Origin: Hyphomicrobiales bacterium
GTDB lineage: Bacteria > Pseudomonadota > Alphaproteobacteria > Rhizobiales > Rhizobiaceae
DNA: 64,000 nucleotides
Reading direction: 5' to 3'
Assembly (NCBI GenBank): GCA_900465675.1
Contig: UBJR01000004.1
Location: forward strand, 186,001 to 250,000
The position numbers were made by a program, and so were the translations under genes. This document shows, piece after piece, positions 45,354 to 54,760 of this stretch (position 1 is the first letter of the stretch; every line of letters begins with the position of its first letter). A model generated the notes under the pieces. That model had not been told where the DNA came from. It did not search any database and saw nothing but the letters and a program-made list of their open reading frames with translations.

Positions 45354-45817
45354 GCGGCTTCGCTTTCGGCTTCCGGGAAGAGGGCTTCAAGTTCGATAAG
45401 GCAGATCATCCGCTTGTCGATCGCCAGGATGCCACGGGCAAACTGGCGCTGGATATCGGATGAGATTTCAGGCGTCGGCTGAATGTTTTCATCCGTCACC
45501 GTCAGAATGTCTGACACGGCATCGACCAGCAGACCGACGACCTTCCGTTTGACCTGCGCCACGATAATGACGTGGCGGGCCGACGGTACGGTCGCCCTCA
45601 TTCCGAGGCGGGCCGACAGATCGATGATCGGCAAGACCGCGCCACGAAGATTGATGACACCCTTCATGTAGCCGGGCGCATGCGGCATTTCTGTCGCAGG
45701 CGTCCATCCGCGAATTTCGCGGACCGACATGATATTCACGCAAAATTCCTGGTCACCGATGCGGAAGGCGATGAGTTCGCTATCCCCTTGGTTCAGATTT
45801 TTCACGCCGTAGGACAT
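45350..45817 (-). CDS. cheW: Chemotaxis coupling protein CheW
   Basis: The 155-residue protein is a single CheW-type SH3-like domain (FRIGDQEFCVNIMSVREI; NLRGAVLPIIDLSARLGM). It links receptors to CheA. It lies four bases after cheA and overlaps cheR. Confidence 0.96.
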   Translation of the reverse strand: MSYGVKNLNQGDSELIAFRIGDQEFCVNIMSVREIRGWTPATEMPHAPGYMKGVINLRGAVLPIIDLSARLGMRATVPSARHVIIVAQVKRKVVGLLVDAVSDILTVTDENIQPTPEISSDIQRQFARGILAIDKRMICLIELEALFPEAESEAA

Positions 45818-45821
45818 TGTC

Positions 45822-48110
45822 TTAACCTGCCGCCGCCAAGGAGATTTCTTGCTTCAGGGCCTGACCGCGCGATGCGCCGACCACCGCATCGACATCGAGG
45901 ATGAGCGCTACGCGGCCATCTCCGAGGATCGTTGCAGCCGCGATACCCGGAACGTGGGTATAGTTGGCTTCCAGGCTCTTGATGACCACCTGGCGCTGAC
46001 CCTGGATGGCATCGACCATCAGAGCGCGCTGGCCGCCACCTTCGGATTCCACCAGCAGGGCGACACCTTCGACAGGATTTGCCTGGGTGGCGCGGAAGTT
46101 GAGGATCCGGCCCACATCCACCAGCGGGCAGAAGGAGTTGCGGATCGAGATCAGGCGATGGCTCGCACCGAAGGAGTGGATCGCAGCGGCTTCCGGCTGG
46201 AGCGTCTCGACGATTGCCGTCAGCGGCACGACCAGCGTCTGGCCGGCGACCGTGACGACCATGCCGTCGAGGACGGCGAGCGTCAGCGGCAGGCTCATCG
46301 TGAAGACCGATCCATGGCCCGGCTTCGAGGTGATGTTGATGCGGCCGCCGAGCGCCTGGATCGAGCGCTTGACGACGTCCATGCCGACGCCGCGGCCGGA
46401 GATATCGGAGATCTTGTCGGCCGTGGAGAAGCCCGGCAGGAAGATCAGGTTGTCGATTTCTTCATCCGACAGGTTGGCATCGGCCGGGATCAGCTCGTTG
46501 GCAATTGCCTTCTGCTTGACCTTTTCGCGGTTGATGCCGGCGCCGTCGTCGGCGAGTTCGATCAGGATGCGGCCCGAACGATGCTTTGCCGTCAGGCGAA
46601 CCGTGCCTTCCGGATTCTTTCCGAGCGCCGTGCGCTTCTCCGGGCTTTCGACGCCGTGGTCGACTGCGTTACGGATCATGTGCGTCAGCGGTTCGGCAAG
46701 CTTGTCGATAACCGTCTTGTCGACTTCGGTGTTCTCACCTTCGGTGATCAGGCGGATCGACTTGCCGGTCATGTCGGCGATTTCGCGGACGATACGCGAC
46801 ATGCGCTGGAAGACTGGCTTTACCGGCTGCGCGCGGATCGCCATGACCGAGTCCTGGATCTCGCGGGTGAGCTGCTGCAGCTCCTCGAGGCCCATGTTGA
46901 CGGCAGACGTACCGGTCGCGTCGTTTTCGATGACACTCTGCGAGAGCATCGCCTGATTGATGACGAGCTCGCCGACGAGGTTGATCAGGCGGTCGACGCG
47001 ATCGAGATCGACGCGGATCGTCTGGCCGGCGCTGGCGGCAGCGGCGTTGTTCTGGGCAGCGGCTGCGGCAGCAGCGCTGGCAGCGGCGGCCGATTCCTTC
47101 TTCTCGACGCGGGAGGCGGCAGCAGCCATTTGCGTGACGTTGGAAGCCGTCTCGGCGGCGGCAACAGCAGCAGCGGCATCCGACTTTGCCGTTTCGGCAG
47201 GTGCTTCAGCGCCTTCGTCGAGAACGGAGAGATCGAAGGGAACCGGCACCATCGGCAGTTCGTCGTTGGAAGCTTCGGCGGCCTTGGCGTCTTCGACAGG
47301 GGTGATCGTCAGATCGCAATCCCACTCGGCAAATTCGAAGACGGTACGGATGGCGTCTTCACCCTTGTCCGTGCGGAGCGTAACGTTCCAGAAGAAATAG
47401 GCCGCTTCCGGGTCGATCTCGTCGATGCCGACGAGAGCGTCCGTGTTGCAGTAGATGCTCATCTCGCCGAGGCGGGAAAGATCGCGCAGCAGGAGGGTAG
47501 CGTCGTTACCCTTCGAGTAGAGATCCGAGCGCGGCTTGAAGACGATCTCGTAGGCCGGAAGATCGGAACCGGTTTCTTCTTCATCGCCGAAATCGCCGAA
47601 GGAGAACGGGATCGGCTGGAAGCCGCTGTCGTCGGTCGGTACGGGCGCTGCAGCAACCGGTGCCGGAGCGGGCTTTGCGGCAGGCTTCGGGGCCGGAGCT
47701 TCGGCAGCAGCGGCGGCCGACGGCATTTCACCGTGCGCCAGCGCTTCAAGTTCCTTCACCAGGCCGCGGCTGCGCGTTTCGTCGACGCTGCCGCCGTCGC
47801 GGGCAGCGTTGGTCAGATCCGCCAGAACGTCGGCCGACTTCAGCATGACCTTCAGGACGTCCTGGTTGGGCTCAAGCTTGTTGGAACGAACGCAATCAAG
47901 TGTAGTCTCGAACACATGGGCGAAGGCGACGAGATCGTCCAGACCGAAGGCGCCAGCGCCGCCCTTGATCGAGTGGACGGCACGGAACACCGCGTTGACG
48001 GTTTCCGGATCGCGATCGCCATCATTCAGTTTCAGCAGACCGGATTCCAGTTCGGCGAGCTGTTCCTCGCACTCCTGAAAAAAGATCTCTTTGATTTCGT
48101 TCATATCCAT
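45822..48110 (-). CDS. cheA: Chemotaxis histidine kinase CheA
   Basis: The 762-residue protein has the full domain set: an N-terminal HPt with His46 (FRAVHSIKGGAGAFG), a CheY-binding region around residues 180-280, a very Ala-rich linker (about 300-362), a dimerisation helix pair (about 365-430), the HATPase with NAVDHGVESPEKRTALGK and DDGAGINREKVK, and a C-terminal CheW-like domain. It phosphorylates CheY1, CheY2 and CheB. It follows cheY1 by 17 bases. Confidence 0.97.
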   Translation of the reverse strand: MDMNEIKEIFFQECEEQLAELESGLLKLNDGDRDPETVNAVFRAVHSIKGGAGAFGLDDLVAFAHVFETTLDCVRSNKLEPNQDVLKVMLKSADVLADLTNAARDGGSVDETRSRGLVKELEALAHGEMPSAAAAAEAPAPKPAAKPAPAPVAAAPVPTDDSGFQPIPFSFGDFGDEEETGSDLPAYEIVFKPRSDLYSKGNDATLLLRDLSRLGEMSIYCNTDALVGIDEIDPEAAYFFWNVTLRTDKGEDAIRTVFEFAEWDCDLTITPVEDAKAAEASNDELPMVPVPFDLSVLDEGAEAPAETAKSDAAAAVAAAETASNVTQMAAAASRVEKKESAAAASAAAAAAAQNNAAAASAGQTIRVDLDRVDRLINLVGELVINQAMLSQSVIENDATGTSAVNMGLEELQQLTREIQDSVMAIRAQPVKPVFQRMSRIVREIADMTGKSIRLITEGENTEVDKTVIDKLAEPLTHMIRNAVDHGVESPEKRTALGKNPEGTVRLTAKHRSGRILIELADDGAGINREKVKQKAIANELIPADANLSDEEIDNLIFLPGFSTADKISDISGRGVGMDVVKRSIQALGGRINITSKPGHGSVFTMSLPLTLAVLDGMVVTVAGQTLVVPLTAIVETLQPEAAAIHSFGASHRLISIRNSFCPLVDVGRILNFRATQANPVEGVALLVESEGGGQRALMVDAIQGQRQVVIKSLEANYTHVPGIAAATILGDGRVALILDVDAVVGASRGQALKQEISLAAAG

Positions 48111-48127
48111 AGGAGAAGTTCCTGGGT

Positions 48128-48493
48128 TTAAGCGGTTACACGCTCAATGGCATCGATCAACTTGGCAGGGTCGAAAGGCTTGACGATCCAGCCTGTCGCA
48201 CCGGCCTGGCGGGCACGGTTCTTCTTTTCAGCGTCGCTTTCGGTGGTCAGCACCAGGATCGGAATCGCACGGTACTTTTCGTTGCGGCGAACGCCTTCGA
48301 TGAAGCCAAAACCGTCGAGACGCGGCATGTTGATGTCGGTGACGATGACGTCAGGGTTGGATTCTTCGAGGACTTCGAGGCCCTCGACGCCGTCTTCCGC
48401 CTGGATCGTCTCGAAGCCCGCATTGTTGAGCGTCACGAGAAGCATGTTTCGGATCGTCCGTGAGTCATCCACGGTAAGCACTTTTTTCTTCAT
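48128..48493 (-). CDS. cheY1: Chemotaxis response regulator CheY1 (phosphate sink)
   Basis: The 121-residue receiver has Asp9-Asp10, phosphorylation site Asp53 (VIVTDINMPRLDG), Thr in VLTTES and Lys in WIVKPF. In Sinorhizobium the CheY encoded between cheS and cheA drains phosphate from CheA, helped by CheS. It overlaps cheS by four bases. Confidence 0.94.
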   Translation of the reverse strand: MKKKVLTVDDSRTIRNMLLVTLNNAGFETIQAEDGVEGLEVLEESNPDVIVTDINMPRLDGFGFIEGVRRNEKYRAIPILVLTTESDAEKKNRARQAGATGWIVKPFDPAKLIDAIERVTA

Positions 48494-48786
48494 TGCCGGA
48501 TCTCCTTGGCAAGCAGGTGGTCTACATCGACGCCGACCAGCTGCATGGTTTTTTCGAATGCATCAGACATCTTCGAGAAGCTGAACGACAGCTTGTCCTG
48601 ATCCCAGGTCTTCTCTGCTGCCAGCAATACCTGCGTGCACAGACCGCCGACCCGCTCGACGCTGGACGCATCGATAACGATGTCGCTACCGCGCATTGCA
48701 AGAAGCTTGTCGCGCAGTGGCGCCGCTTCATTGAGGTCGAGTATCGCTGCAAGATTAAGCGTCTTGCCGCTCTTCTTCGCTGCCAT
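48490..48786 (-). CDS. cheS: STAS-domain chemotaxis protein CheS
   Basis: The 98-residue protein is a single STAS-like domain (LNEAAPLRDKLLAMRGSDIV, DASSVERVGGLCTQVLLAAE). It matches CheS, which binds CheA and speeds dephosphorylation or drain through CheY1 in Sinorhizobium. In many Rhizobium genomes the same gene is labelled cheX. It lies between icpA and cheY1. Confidence 0.9.
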   Translation of the reverse strand: MAAKKSGKTLNLAAILDLNEAAPLRDKLLAMRGSDIVIDASSVERVGGLCTQVLLAAEKTWDQDKLSFSFSKMSDAFEKTMQLVGVDVDHLLAKEIRQ

Positions 48787-48849
48787 CAGCCTGTCCTTGT
48801 TTCCTTGTGTCCCGCTCTCGAATGCGAGCGGCCCTCATATTCAGATAGG

Positions 48850-50481
48850 TTAGTAAACATTCCGCCCTCCGAGGCCTGAAACCTGGCGGGAAAAACCGAA
48901 ATCTTCGTTGTCGTATTGCTCGTCGAGCGTCACCGGCCGGGCGGCGATCTCGACACGCGGCTGGACCGCCGGACGGGCGATCTGCTGGCGCACCGGCTGC
49001 GCATTTTCGCGAGCGATACGGAATTCGCGGATCGTCTGGCCGAGCTCCAGGATGACGGTATGCAGATGGTCGGCGCCATCGGCCGAATTGCGGGCAACGC
49101 CTGCGCTTGCCGCAACATCGGCCCCGAGGCTTTTCACGTCACCGGTCAGCGCATCGAGGCTCGCCGCATGCTCACCTGTGTTTGCTGCAATCGTGGTGAT
49201 CGCCTCGTTGATGCCGGTGACCTGGCGGACGATGCTGCCGATCGAATCCTGCGTGCGGCCGACCATCTGTACGCCGGCATCGACCTGCGCCTTGGTGGTA
49301 GAGACCAGCGTCTTGATTTCACGGGCTGCTTCCGCCGAACGTTGCGCCAGAGCCCGGACTTCCTGAGCGACGACGGCAAAGCCGCGGCCGGAGTCACCGG
49401 CACGCGCCGCTTCGATACCGGCATTGAGCGCCAGAAGGTTGGTCTGGAAGGCAATCTCGTCGATCGTGCCGATGATCTGGCCGATCTTTTCCGCCGACTG
49501 CTCGATATCGGCCATGGCGGATATCGCCCGGCCGACGACAGCTCCACTTTCCTCGGCGGCAACACGCGTCGAGGCTGCGGCCTGTTCGGCAGCGCGGCTT
49601 CCCGCTGCACCCTGGCGGACGCTTTCGGCGATGGCCTGCAGTGCAGCGGCCGACGACTGCAGCTCGTCAGCTTGCCCGGCAGCGCGTCCAGCAAACCCCT
49701 TCGAGACATCGGAGAGCGAGCGCGTCGATAGCTCTGCTCTCTGTGTCCGGTCGGAGATTTGCGTGAATTCTGCCTGCAGGGTGTCGAGCGCACCATTGAG
49801 AGCGGCGGCAATTTCGGCATGAGCGCCGTCAGTCTCGACAGGTGCGCGCACCGTGAGATCGCGGGCGACGAGACCGTCGATGACATCGGCGAAAATGCGG
49901 GCGACGTCTTGCTTGTCCTTGGCTCGTTGTTCCGAGAGCAGGTGTGCCTGCGATGCACGCAAAGCATTGAAGCGAAGCGACACGGCGATTTCGACATCGA
50001 CCATGACCAGGCGGATGATCGCGGTCATCATCCCGGTGATTTCCCTGGCGCGACGCTTTGCACCTGGAAGCAGCGGCTTGCCGGCAAGATCGCCCGCGAG
50101 GCCCGAGATCAGATGTTCCAGCATGACGCCGTGACCGGCGACGTGCCAGCGCGGGTCGAGGCCCATCTTGCTTTCGGTATCGGACAGGACCTTGACGCGC
50201 TCGGCATAGAGACTGTCGAACCGGGCATCGGTCAGCACATCCCAGTGCGACGATTGCAGGTCGTGCAGCCGGTCGAGCTGGCGGTCGTTCTGAAAATTCT
50301 CTGCCGCATCAGGGAAAGCCTGGAAGCGCTGAAAGAGATCGCGCAGGCCGCTCTTCAGCTGGCCTTCGAGCAGCGGGCGGTGACGGCGGACAAGCTCGCA
50401 TTGCTCGGCATCGAGGCCGGCAAAGCGCAGGCGGTCGCGGAGGCTGCCTGCCTGTGCGCCCTTGGCCTGATCTGATGGCAT
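48850..50481 (-). CDS. icpA: Soluble globin-coupled chemoreceptor IcpA
   Basis: The ATG at 50481 ([12 protein letters not shown]) follows a GCAGGAT ribosome site and gives 543 residues; the upstream extension to 50562 is unlikely. Residues about 15-165 form a protoglobin-type sensor domain, residues about 200-250 a HAMP-like linker, and the rest a methyl-accepting signalling domain with the canonical hairpin tip ([20 protein letters not shown]). No membrane segment is present. It is the first gene of the che operon, as in other rhizobia. The residue in the heme-ligand position appears to be Glu103 instead of His, so heme binding is doubtful. Confidence 0.92.
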   Translation of the reverse strand: MPSDQAKGAQAGSLRDRLRFAGLDAEQCELVRRHRPLLEGQLKSGLRDLFQRFQAFPDAAENFQNDRQLDRLHDLQSSHWDVLTDARFDSLYAERVKVLSDTESKMGLDPRWHVAGHGVMLEHLISGLAGDLAGKPLLPGAKRRAREITGMMTAIIRLVMVDVEIAVSLRFNALRASQAHLLSEQRAKDKQDVARIFADVIDGLVARDLTVRAPVETDGAHAEIAAALNGALDTLQAEFTQISDRTQRAELSTRSLSDVSKGFAGRAAGQADELQSSAAALQAIAESVRQGAAGSRAAEQAAASTRVAAEESGAVVGRAISAMADIEQSAEKIGQIIGTIDEIAFQTNLLALNAGIEAARAGDSGRGFAVVAQEVRALAQRSAEAAREIKTLVSTTKAQVDAGVQMVGRTQDSIGSIVRQVTGINEAITTIAANTGEHAASLDALTGDVKSLGADVAASAGVARNSADGADHLHTVILELGQTIREFRIARENAQPVRQQIARPAVQPRVEIAARPVTLDEQYDNEDFGFSRQVSGLGGRNVY

Positions 50482-50820
50482 ATCCTGCCGCAATGCCTGT
50501 CCCCAACAACATCCGGACCTTGTCCGGTGAAAAAACCGTTTTGCTCCATCCGACGAGCACAATGCAGGGAGGCCCTTGTCACCGGCATATGGCCGGAGAA
50601 CAGGCGTCTCCCATCAACAGAAATCTGTTTCGGAAAAGAGATGGATACCGGATCGAGCCGGTACGGCGGGACGGCGTCATGCCTGGTGGGAACGAGCAAC
50701 ATTTCCCATTCCGACGTGTATCGCAATGTTTATGGTTAATTCCTTGCTTGAAGGTTAATGCGGATTTTAATCAGCCAAGCTTTTAAAAGCATTCCTGAGC
50801 CTACAAACGAAATAGTCCCA
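50482..50820. promoter_or_regulatory. che operon upstream region
   Basis: About 340 bases upstream of icpA hold no convincing gene; short open frames on both strands lack ribosome sites. The stretch 50730-50800 is AT-rich and contains GGTTAAT repeats, with one TTAA-N8-TTAA that misses the CtrA spacing by one base. It must contain the icpA promoter, which I cannot place. Confidence 0.4.
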
Positions 50821-50833
50821 AGGAGTTGCAGGC

Positions 50834-50878
50834 ATGCTACAAGTCCTGCGCAAGCTTTGTGTTATATCCCACCCTTAA
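50834..50878 (+). CDS. Possible 14-residue leader peptide (doubtful)
   Basis: AGGAG at 50821-50825 is followed eight bases later by ATG and a 14-codon frame (MLQVLRKLCVISHP) whose stop lies inside the inverted repeat at 50873-50901. The ribosome site is strong, but so short a frame may be chance. Confidence 0.2.
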   Translation: MLQVLRKLCVISHP

Positions 50879-50901
50879 GACATGACATGATGTCGTTAAG
50901 G
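50873..50901 (+). other. Inverted repeat upstream of a small membrane protein gene
   Basis: CCTTAAGACAT pairs with ATGTCGTTAAGG over 11 base pairs with one bulged G and a six-base loop. It directly precedes the ribosome site of the 37-residue frame at 50910. It could be an operator or an RNA hairpin; there is no T-run after it. Confidence 0.35.
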
Positions 50902-50909
50902 ATAGAGCA

Positions 50910-51023
50910 ATGATTGTTCTCGGACTGGGATCCTGCCTCATCGCAATCGCTACGCTGGCCGCCGTTGCCCTGCTCGATCAAATCGAAGCACGCCGCGGCT
51001 CAAGCGATCTGCGCGTTCTCTGA
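50910..51023 (+). CDS. Small single-pass membrane protein (37 residues)
   Basis: The ATG at 50910 follows TTAAGGATAG, an acceptable ribosome site. The product has a hydrophobic segment at residues 2-22 (IVLGLGSCLIAIATLAAVALL) in the first half and a charged tail (DQIEARRGSSDLRVL). Such small membrane proteins are common but hard to confirm. It is 100 bases upstream of the glycosyltransferase gene. Function unknown. Confidence 0.45.
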   Translation: MIVLGLGSCLIAIATLAAVALLDQIEARRGSSDLRVL

Positions 51024-51124
51024 AAAGCCTTTCGCTGCGGCATAGTGCGGCTTTCTGAGCTGCCCTTGTTGGCAGCCCTGCCCGGCTGATGTATGGCAGG
51101 CGCCTTAACCAGCGGAAGTACCAT

Positions 51125-52555
51125 ATGTCAGCCAGAACCGGCCTTTTCATCATTCTTGCCGTCACCTTGTGGCGCATCGTGACGTTGCATTTCGACACGA
51201 CGGATTTCTTCGTCGACGAGGCGCAATACTGGTTCTGGTCGCAAAATCTCGATTTCGGTTACTACTCGAAGCCGCCAATGATCGCCTGGTTCATCCGCGC
51301 CTTCACTGCTCTCGGCGGGTCGAGCGATATCTTCTGGGTGCGTGTCGGCGGCCCGATCGTGCATGCGGCAACCGCCGTTTTGCTGATGAAGCTTGCCAAG
51401 CACTTCGTGGGGCCCGAGATCGAAGGCTGGACGGGCGCGATCTATGTGACGATGCCTGCGGTGGCGCTGTCGTCCGTGTTCTTCTCCACCGACGTCGTGC
51501 TGCTGTTCTTCATGACGATCGGCCTCTTGGCCTATGCGGGCCTGACGAAAAAGCCGTCGGTCGGCCTGGCGCTTTTGATGGGGGCGGCGTTCGGATGCTC
51601 GTTCCTATCCAAATACGCGATCCTTTTCGTCGTTCCCGGCGGGCTCATCGCCCTGCTTTTCGTGCCGGCCGCGCGTATCGCCTGGCGCGACTTCTTCATT
51701 TCCGTGGTGACGGCGCTTGTTTTTGCGGCGCCGAACCTCTGGTGGAACTTCACGCATGATGCGACCACCGTTCGCCACACCGAAGACATCGCCAAATGGG
51801 ATCAGATGAAGCTCGACTTCGCCGGAGCCGGCGAGTTCTTCGCCGCACAATTCGGCGTCGTCGGACCGATCATCTTTTTCGCGATGCTCTGGGCGGCGTG
51901 GCGGATGATCAGAGGCAGAAGCGGCGAAACCGAGAAACTGCTCATCTGGTTCTCGCTGCCGGTGGTCTTCCTGATCACGCTGCAGGCTTTCGTCGCCAAG
52001 GCCGAGGCGAACTGGGGCGTCACGGCCTATGTCGCTGGCACCGTGCTTGCCGTCTCCATCCTTGCGCAGCTATGGCCGAAGGGCCTCAAGATTTCGCTCG
52101 GCATCGGCGCATTTGCGAGCATCGTCTTCCCGCTGGCGACGATCTTCGCGCATCAACTGGTGCTGCCCGGCGGCAATGAGATCATGAAACGCTATCTCGG
52201 CCGTGCCGATATCAGCCGCGAGGCCGCCGAGCTGGCGAAGCAGGCGGGCGCCGCGGCAATCGTCACCGACAACCGTGATTTCATCGCCGACATGTTCCAC
52301 ACGCTGCGCGCCGATCCGGTGAAGGTATACGCCCGGCCGCCGGCCGATTTCCCGAAGAGCTACTACGAGCAGAATTTTGCCCTGCCCGCGGGATCTCAGG
52401 AGCCGGTGCTGTTCGTCAGCCGTTACGAACTCACCTGCACCAATGGCGGCACCGCTGAGCTCGTGAAGAGCTGGCAGCCAGCCAATGGCTACTATCGCGG
52501 CAAGACTATCTATGCCTACAAGACGCCGGGCACCTGCTTTGACAAGCAATCCTAG
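51125..52555 (+). CDS. Family 39 glycosyltransferase (ArnT/RgtA-like), integral membrane
   Basis: The ATG at 51125 (MSARTGLFIIL) is preferred; an in-frame extension to 51089 lacks support. The 476-residue protein has about ten membrane segments. The first periplasmic loop contains the ArnT/PMT motif FFVDEAQYWFWSQNLDFGYY followed by SKPPMIAWFIR, where the acidic residues act in catalysis. Such enzymes move a sugar from a polyprenyl phosphate carrier to lipid A, LPS core or protein on the periplasmic side. In rhizobia, RgtA-type relatives transfer galacturonic acid to LPS. The substrate cannot be deduced here. Confidence 0.85.
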   Translation: MSARTGLFIILAVTLWRIVTLHFDTTDFFVDEAQYWFWSQNLDFGYYSKPPMIAWFIRAFTALGGSSDIFWVRVGGPIVHAATAVLLMKLAKHFVGPEIEGWTGAIYVTMPAVALSSVFFSTDVVLLFFMTIGLLAYAGLTKKPSVGLALLMGAAFGCSFLSKYAILFVVPGGLIALLFVPAARIAWRDFFISVVTALVFAAPNLWWNFTHDATTVRHTEDIAKWDQMKLDFAGAGEFFAAQFGVVGPIIFFAMLWAAWRMIRGRSGETEKLLIWFSLPVVFLITLQAFVAKAEANWGVTAYVAGTVLAVSILAQLWPKGLKISLGIGAFASIVFPLATIFAHQLVLPGGNEIMKRYLGRADISREAAELAKQAGAAAIVTDNRDFIADMFHTLRADPVKVYARPPADFPKSYYEQNFALPAGSQEPVLFVSRYELTCTNGGTAELVKSWQPANGYYRGKTIYAYKTPGTCFDKQS

Positions 52556-52563
52556 CAGATAGC

Positions 52564-52827
52564 TTAATCGGCATTTCGCGGGGGCAGGCATAGGCCGGTC
52601 CCCGCCCCCTCGACATCGACGAATTTCACGCCGCCATCCTCGAAGGCGAGGCGCAGCTGTGCCTCGGTCGCCCTATGGATTTCGTGGTGCCGTCCCTCGT
52701 AGTCGCGTATCGTGCTGCGCGAGACCGCGGCCTTGTCTGCAAGGTCGCTCTGCGTCCAATCGAGCAGGCCACGTGCTGCGCGGCATAAAGCAGGCGTCAG
52801 AATTGTTTCTTTCGCGCCTTGACCCAT
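52564..52827 (-). CDS. XRE-family DNA-binding protein
   Basis: The 87-residue protein has one helix-turn-helix of the Cro/CI type (residues about 10-62, RGLLDWTQSDLADKAAVSRS and TIRDYEGRHHEIHRATE). It diverges from the antiporter gene with 79 bases between start codons and may control it or itself. The C-terminal GVKFVDVEGAGTGL segment is common in short rhizobial XRE regulators. Confidence 0.85.
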   Translation of the reverse strand: MGQGAKETILTPALCRAARGLLDWTQSDLADKAAVSRSTIRDYEGRHHEIHRATEAQLRLAFEDGGVKFVDVEGAGTGLCLPPRNAD

Positions 52828-52906
52828 GATTTTAAGTCACCCATATTGGTCAACATAAGCCATATATGTCATGTTTTGAACGGGAATGCCAGATCGGGAG
52901 ATTGCG

Positions 52907-54703
52907 ATGCCGCACGATACACCTTTGATTTCGACAATTGTCGGGGGTCTCGTGCTGGCGTTTATCTTCGGCGCCATTGCCAACAGGCTGAAATTGCCGC
53001 CGCTCGTGGGTTACCTGCTCGCCGGTATCCTCGTTGGCCCGCACACGCCTGGTTATGTGGCTGACCAGAATCTTGCGCCCGAACTTGCCGAAATCGGCGT
53101 TATTCTGCTGATGTTCGGCGTCGGTCTGCATTTCTCGCTGAAAGACCTCCTCTCCGTTCGCGGCATCGCGGTTCCCGGCGCGATCGCGCAGATCGGTTTT
53201 GCGACACTACTCGGCTGGGGTCTGGGCTGGCTGATGGGCTGGCCGACGGGCGGCAGTCTGGTCTTCGGTCTCGCTCTCTCCGTCGCCTCGACAGTCGTCC
53301 TTCTCAAAGCATTGCAGGAGCGGCGGCTCGTCGAGACGGAGCGCGGCAAGATCGCCGTCGGCTGGCTGATCGTCGAAGACCTTGCGATGGTTCTGGCGCT
53401 CGTACTCATCCCGGCTGCCGCCAGCATCGGTGGCGGCGAGCATGCGACAGTCGAGCCACTGTCCGCTGGTCTCAACCGTCTGCTTGGCCTCGATCTCGGC
53501 ATTGGCGGCATCATCGGCATGACGCTGGTCAAAGTAGCGCTGTTCGTGGCGCTGATGCTGATCTTCGGACGCAAGCTCATCCCCTGGACGATGCATCGCA
53601 TCGCCCACACCGGCTCGCGCGAGCTCTTCCGCCTCGGCGTTCTCGCCATCGCGCTCGGCGTGGCTTTCGGCGCCTCGAAGATGTTTGGCGTGTCGCTGGC
53701 GCTCGGCGCCTTCTTCGCCGGCATGGTTCTCGCCGAAAGCGAGCTCAGCCACCGCGCCGCCCAGGAAAGCCTGCCGCTGCGCGACGCTTTCGCGGTTCTA
53801 TTCTTCGTTTCCGTCGGCATGCTGTTCGATCCGAACATCCTGATCGAAAAGCCGCTGCCGGTTCTGGCCACCGTTTTCATCATCGTCATCGGCAAATCGG
53901 TTGCAGCATTGTTGATCGTGCTGCTGTTCCGGAAATCCGTGAGCACCGCGCTGACGATTTCCGCAAGCCTTGGTCAGATCGGCGAATTCTCCTTCATTCT
54001 GGCGGCTCTCGGCGTCGATCTCGGCCTGCTGCCGGAAGAAGGCCGCGACCTGATCCTTGCAGGTGCGATCATCTCGATCATCCTCAATCCGGCGCTTTTC
54101 TATCTCTGCGATCGCATCAAGCCGTTGCTGGAGCGGCCGAAACGCGAGGAAGCACCTGTAGAGGCCGCACCGGCCGAACCCGCCGAGCCCGAAGACGAGG
54201 TCCTTCCAACGGCACTGTCCGGCCACGCTATCCTTGTCGGTTATGGCCGCGTCGGCAGCATCGTCGGTCAGAACCTCAAATCCTCGGGCACGCCTTTCCT
54301 TGTCATCGAGGATGCGGAAAAGCGGATCGAGGAGCTGAAGGCACAGGGCGTGGAAACCGTGATGGGCAACGCCGCCGCTCGCGAAGTGCTCGATCTAGCC
54401 AACCTGACGGGCGCTCGCAGCCTTGTCATCGCCATTCCGAACGCCTTTGAGGCATGCCACGTCGCCGAGCTTGGCCGCGCGGTCAACCCGTCCATCCTCA
54501 TCGTCGCGCGCGCCCATTCGGATGCAGAGGTCGAGGCGTTGAAGCAGTATGGCGCCGATACCGTGATCATGGGCGAACGAGAAATCGCCATGGGAATGGT
54601 TGACCGGCTGGCTCAAGTGCATCATGACAGTCCAGCCTATGAAGATGGGCCGGAGACTGATACAATTCCGCCAGCGGTCACAGAGCCGCCAGCGAAAGAA
54701 TGA
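52907..54703 (+). CDS. ybaL: CPA2-family cation/proton antiporter with RCK domain (YbaL/KefB type)
   Basis: The ATG at 52907 has GGGAG six bases upstream and gives the usual N-terminus MPHDTPLISTIVGGLVLAFI. The 598-residue protein has about twelve membrane segments (residues 5-400) with NRLKLPPLVGYLLAGILVGP, and a C-terminal TrkA-N/RCK domain starting near residue 440 (ILVGYGRVGSIVGQNLKSSG). A Glu/Pro/Ala-rich linker joins them. Such proteins exchange K+ or another cation for H+ under nucleotide control. The ybaL label is by similarity; the ion is not known. Confidence 0.9.
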   Translation: MPHDTPLISTIVGGLVLAFIFGAIANRLKLPPLVGYLLAGILVGPHTPGYVADQNLAPELAEIGVILLMFGVGLHFSLKDLLSVRGIAVPGAIAQIGFATLLGWGLGWLMGWPTGGSLVFGLALSVASTVVLLKALQERRLVETERGKIAVGWLIVEDLAMVLALVLIPAAASIGGGEHATVEPLSAGLNRLLGLDLGIGGIIGMTLVKVALFVALMLIFGRKLIPWTMHRIAHTGSRELFRLGVLAIALGVAFGASKMFGVSLALGAFFAGMVLAESELSHRAAQESLPLRDAFAVLFFVSVGMLFDPNILIEKPLPVLATVFIIVIGKSVAALLIVLLFRKSVSTALTISASLGQIGEFSFILAALGVDLGLLPEEGRDLILAGAIISIILNPALFYLCDRIKPLLERPKREEAPVEAAPAEPAEPEDEVLPTALSGHAILVGYGRVGSIVGQNLKSSGTPFLVIEDAEKRIEELKAQGVETVMGNAAAREVLDLANLTGARSLVIAIPNAFEACHVAELGRAVNPSILIVARAHSDAEVEALKQYGADTVIMGEREIAMGMVDRLAQVHHDSPAYEDGPETDTIPPAVTEPPAKE

Positions 54704-54760
54704 CGGGTTTTTGCGCTTTTGAGCCGGTTTGAGAGCGAGATCGCAAGGAATGATGAGGGA

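Noticed and set aside
45849..48131. 760-codon open frame on the plus strand
   Set aside because: Antisense to cheA with mirrored codons; no ribosome site or recognisable domain.
50743..50775. TTAA repeats upstream of icpA as a CtrA site
   Set aside because: The best pair has an eight-base spacer, one more than the consensus, so I did not count it.
50454..50786. 110-codon plus-strand frame upstream of icpA
   Set aside because: Runs over the icpA start region and AT-rich upstream DNA; no start context or domain.
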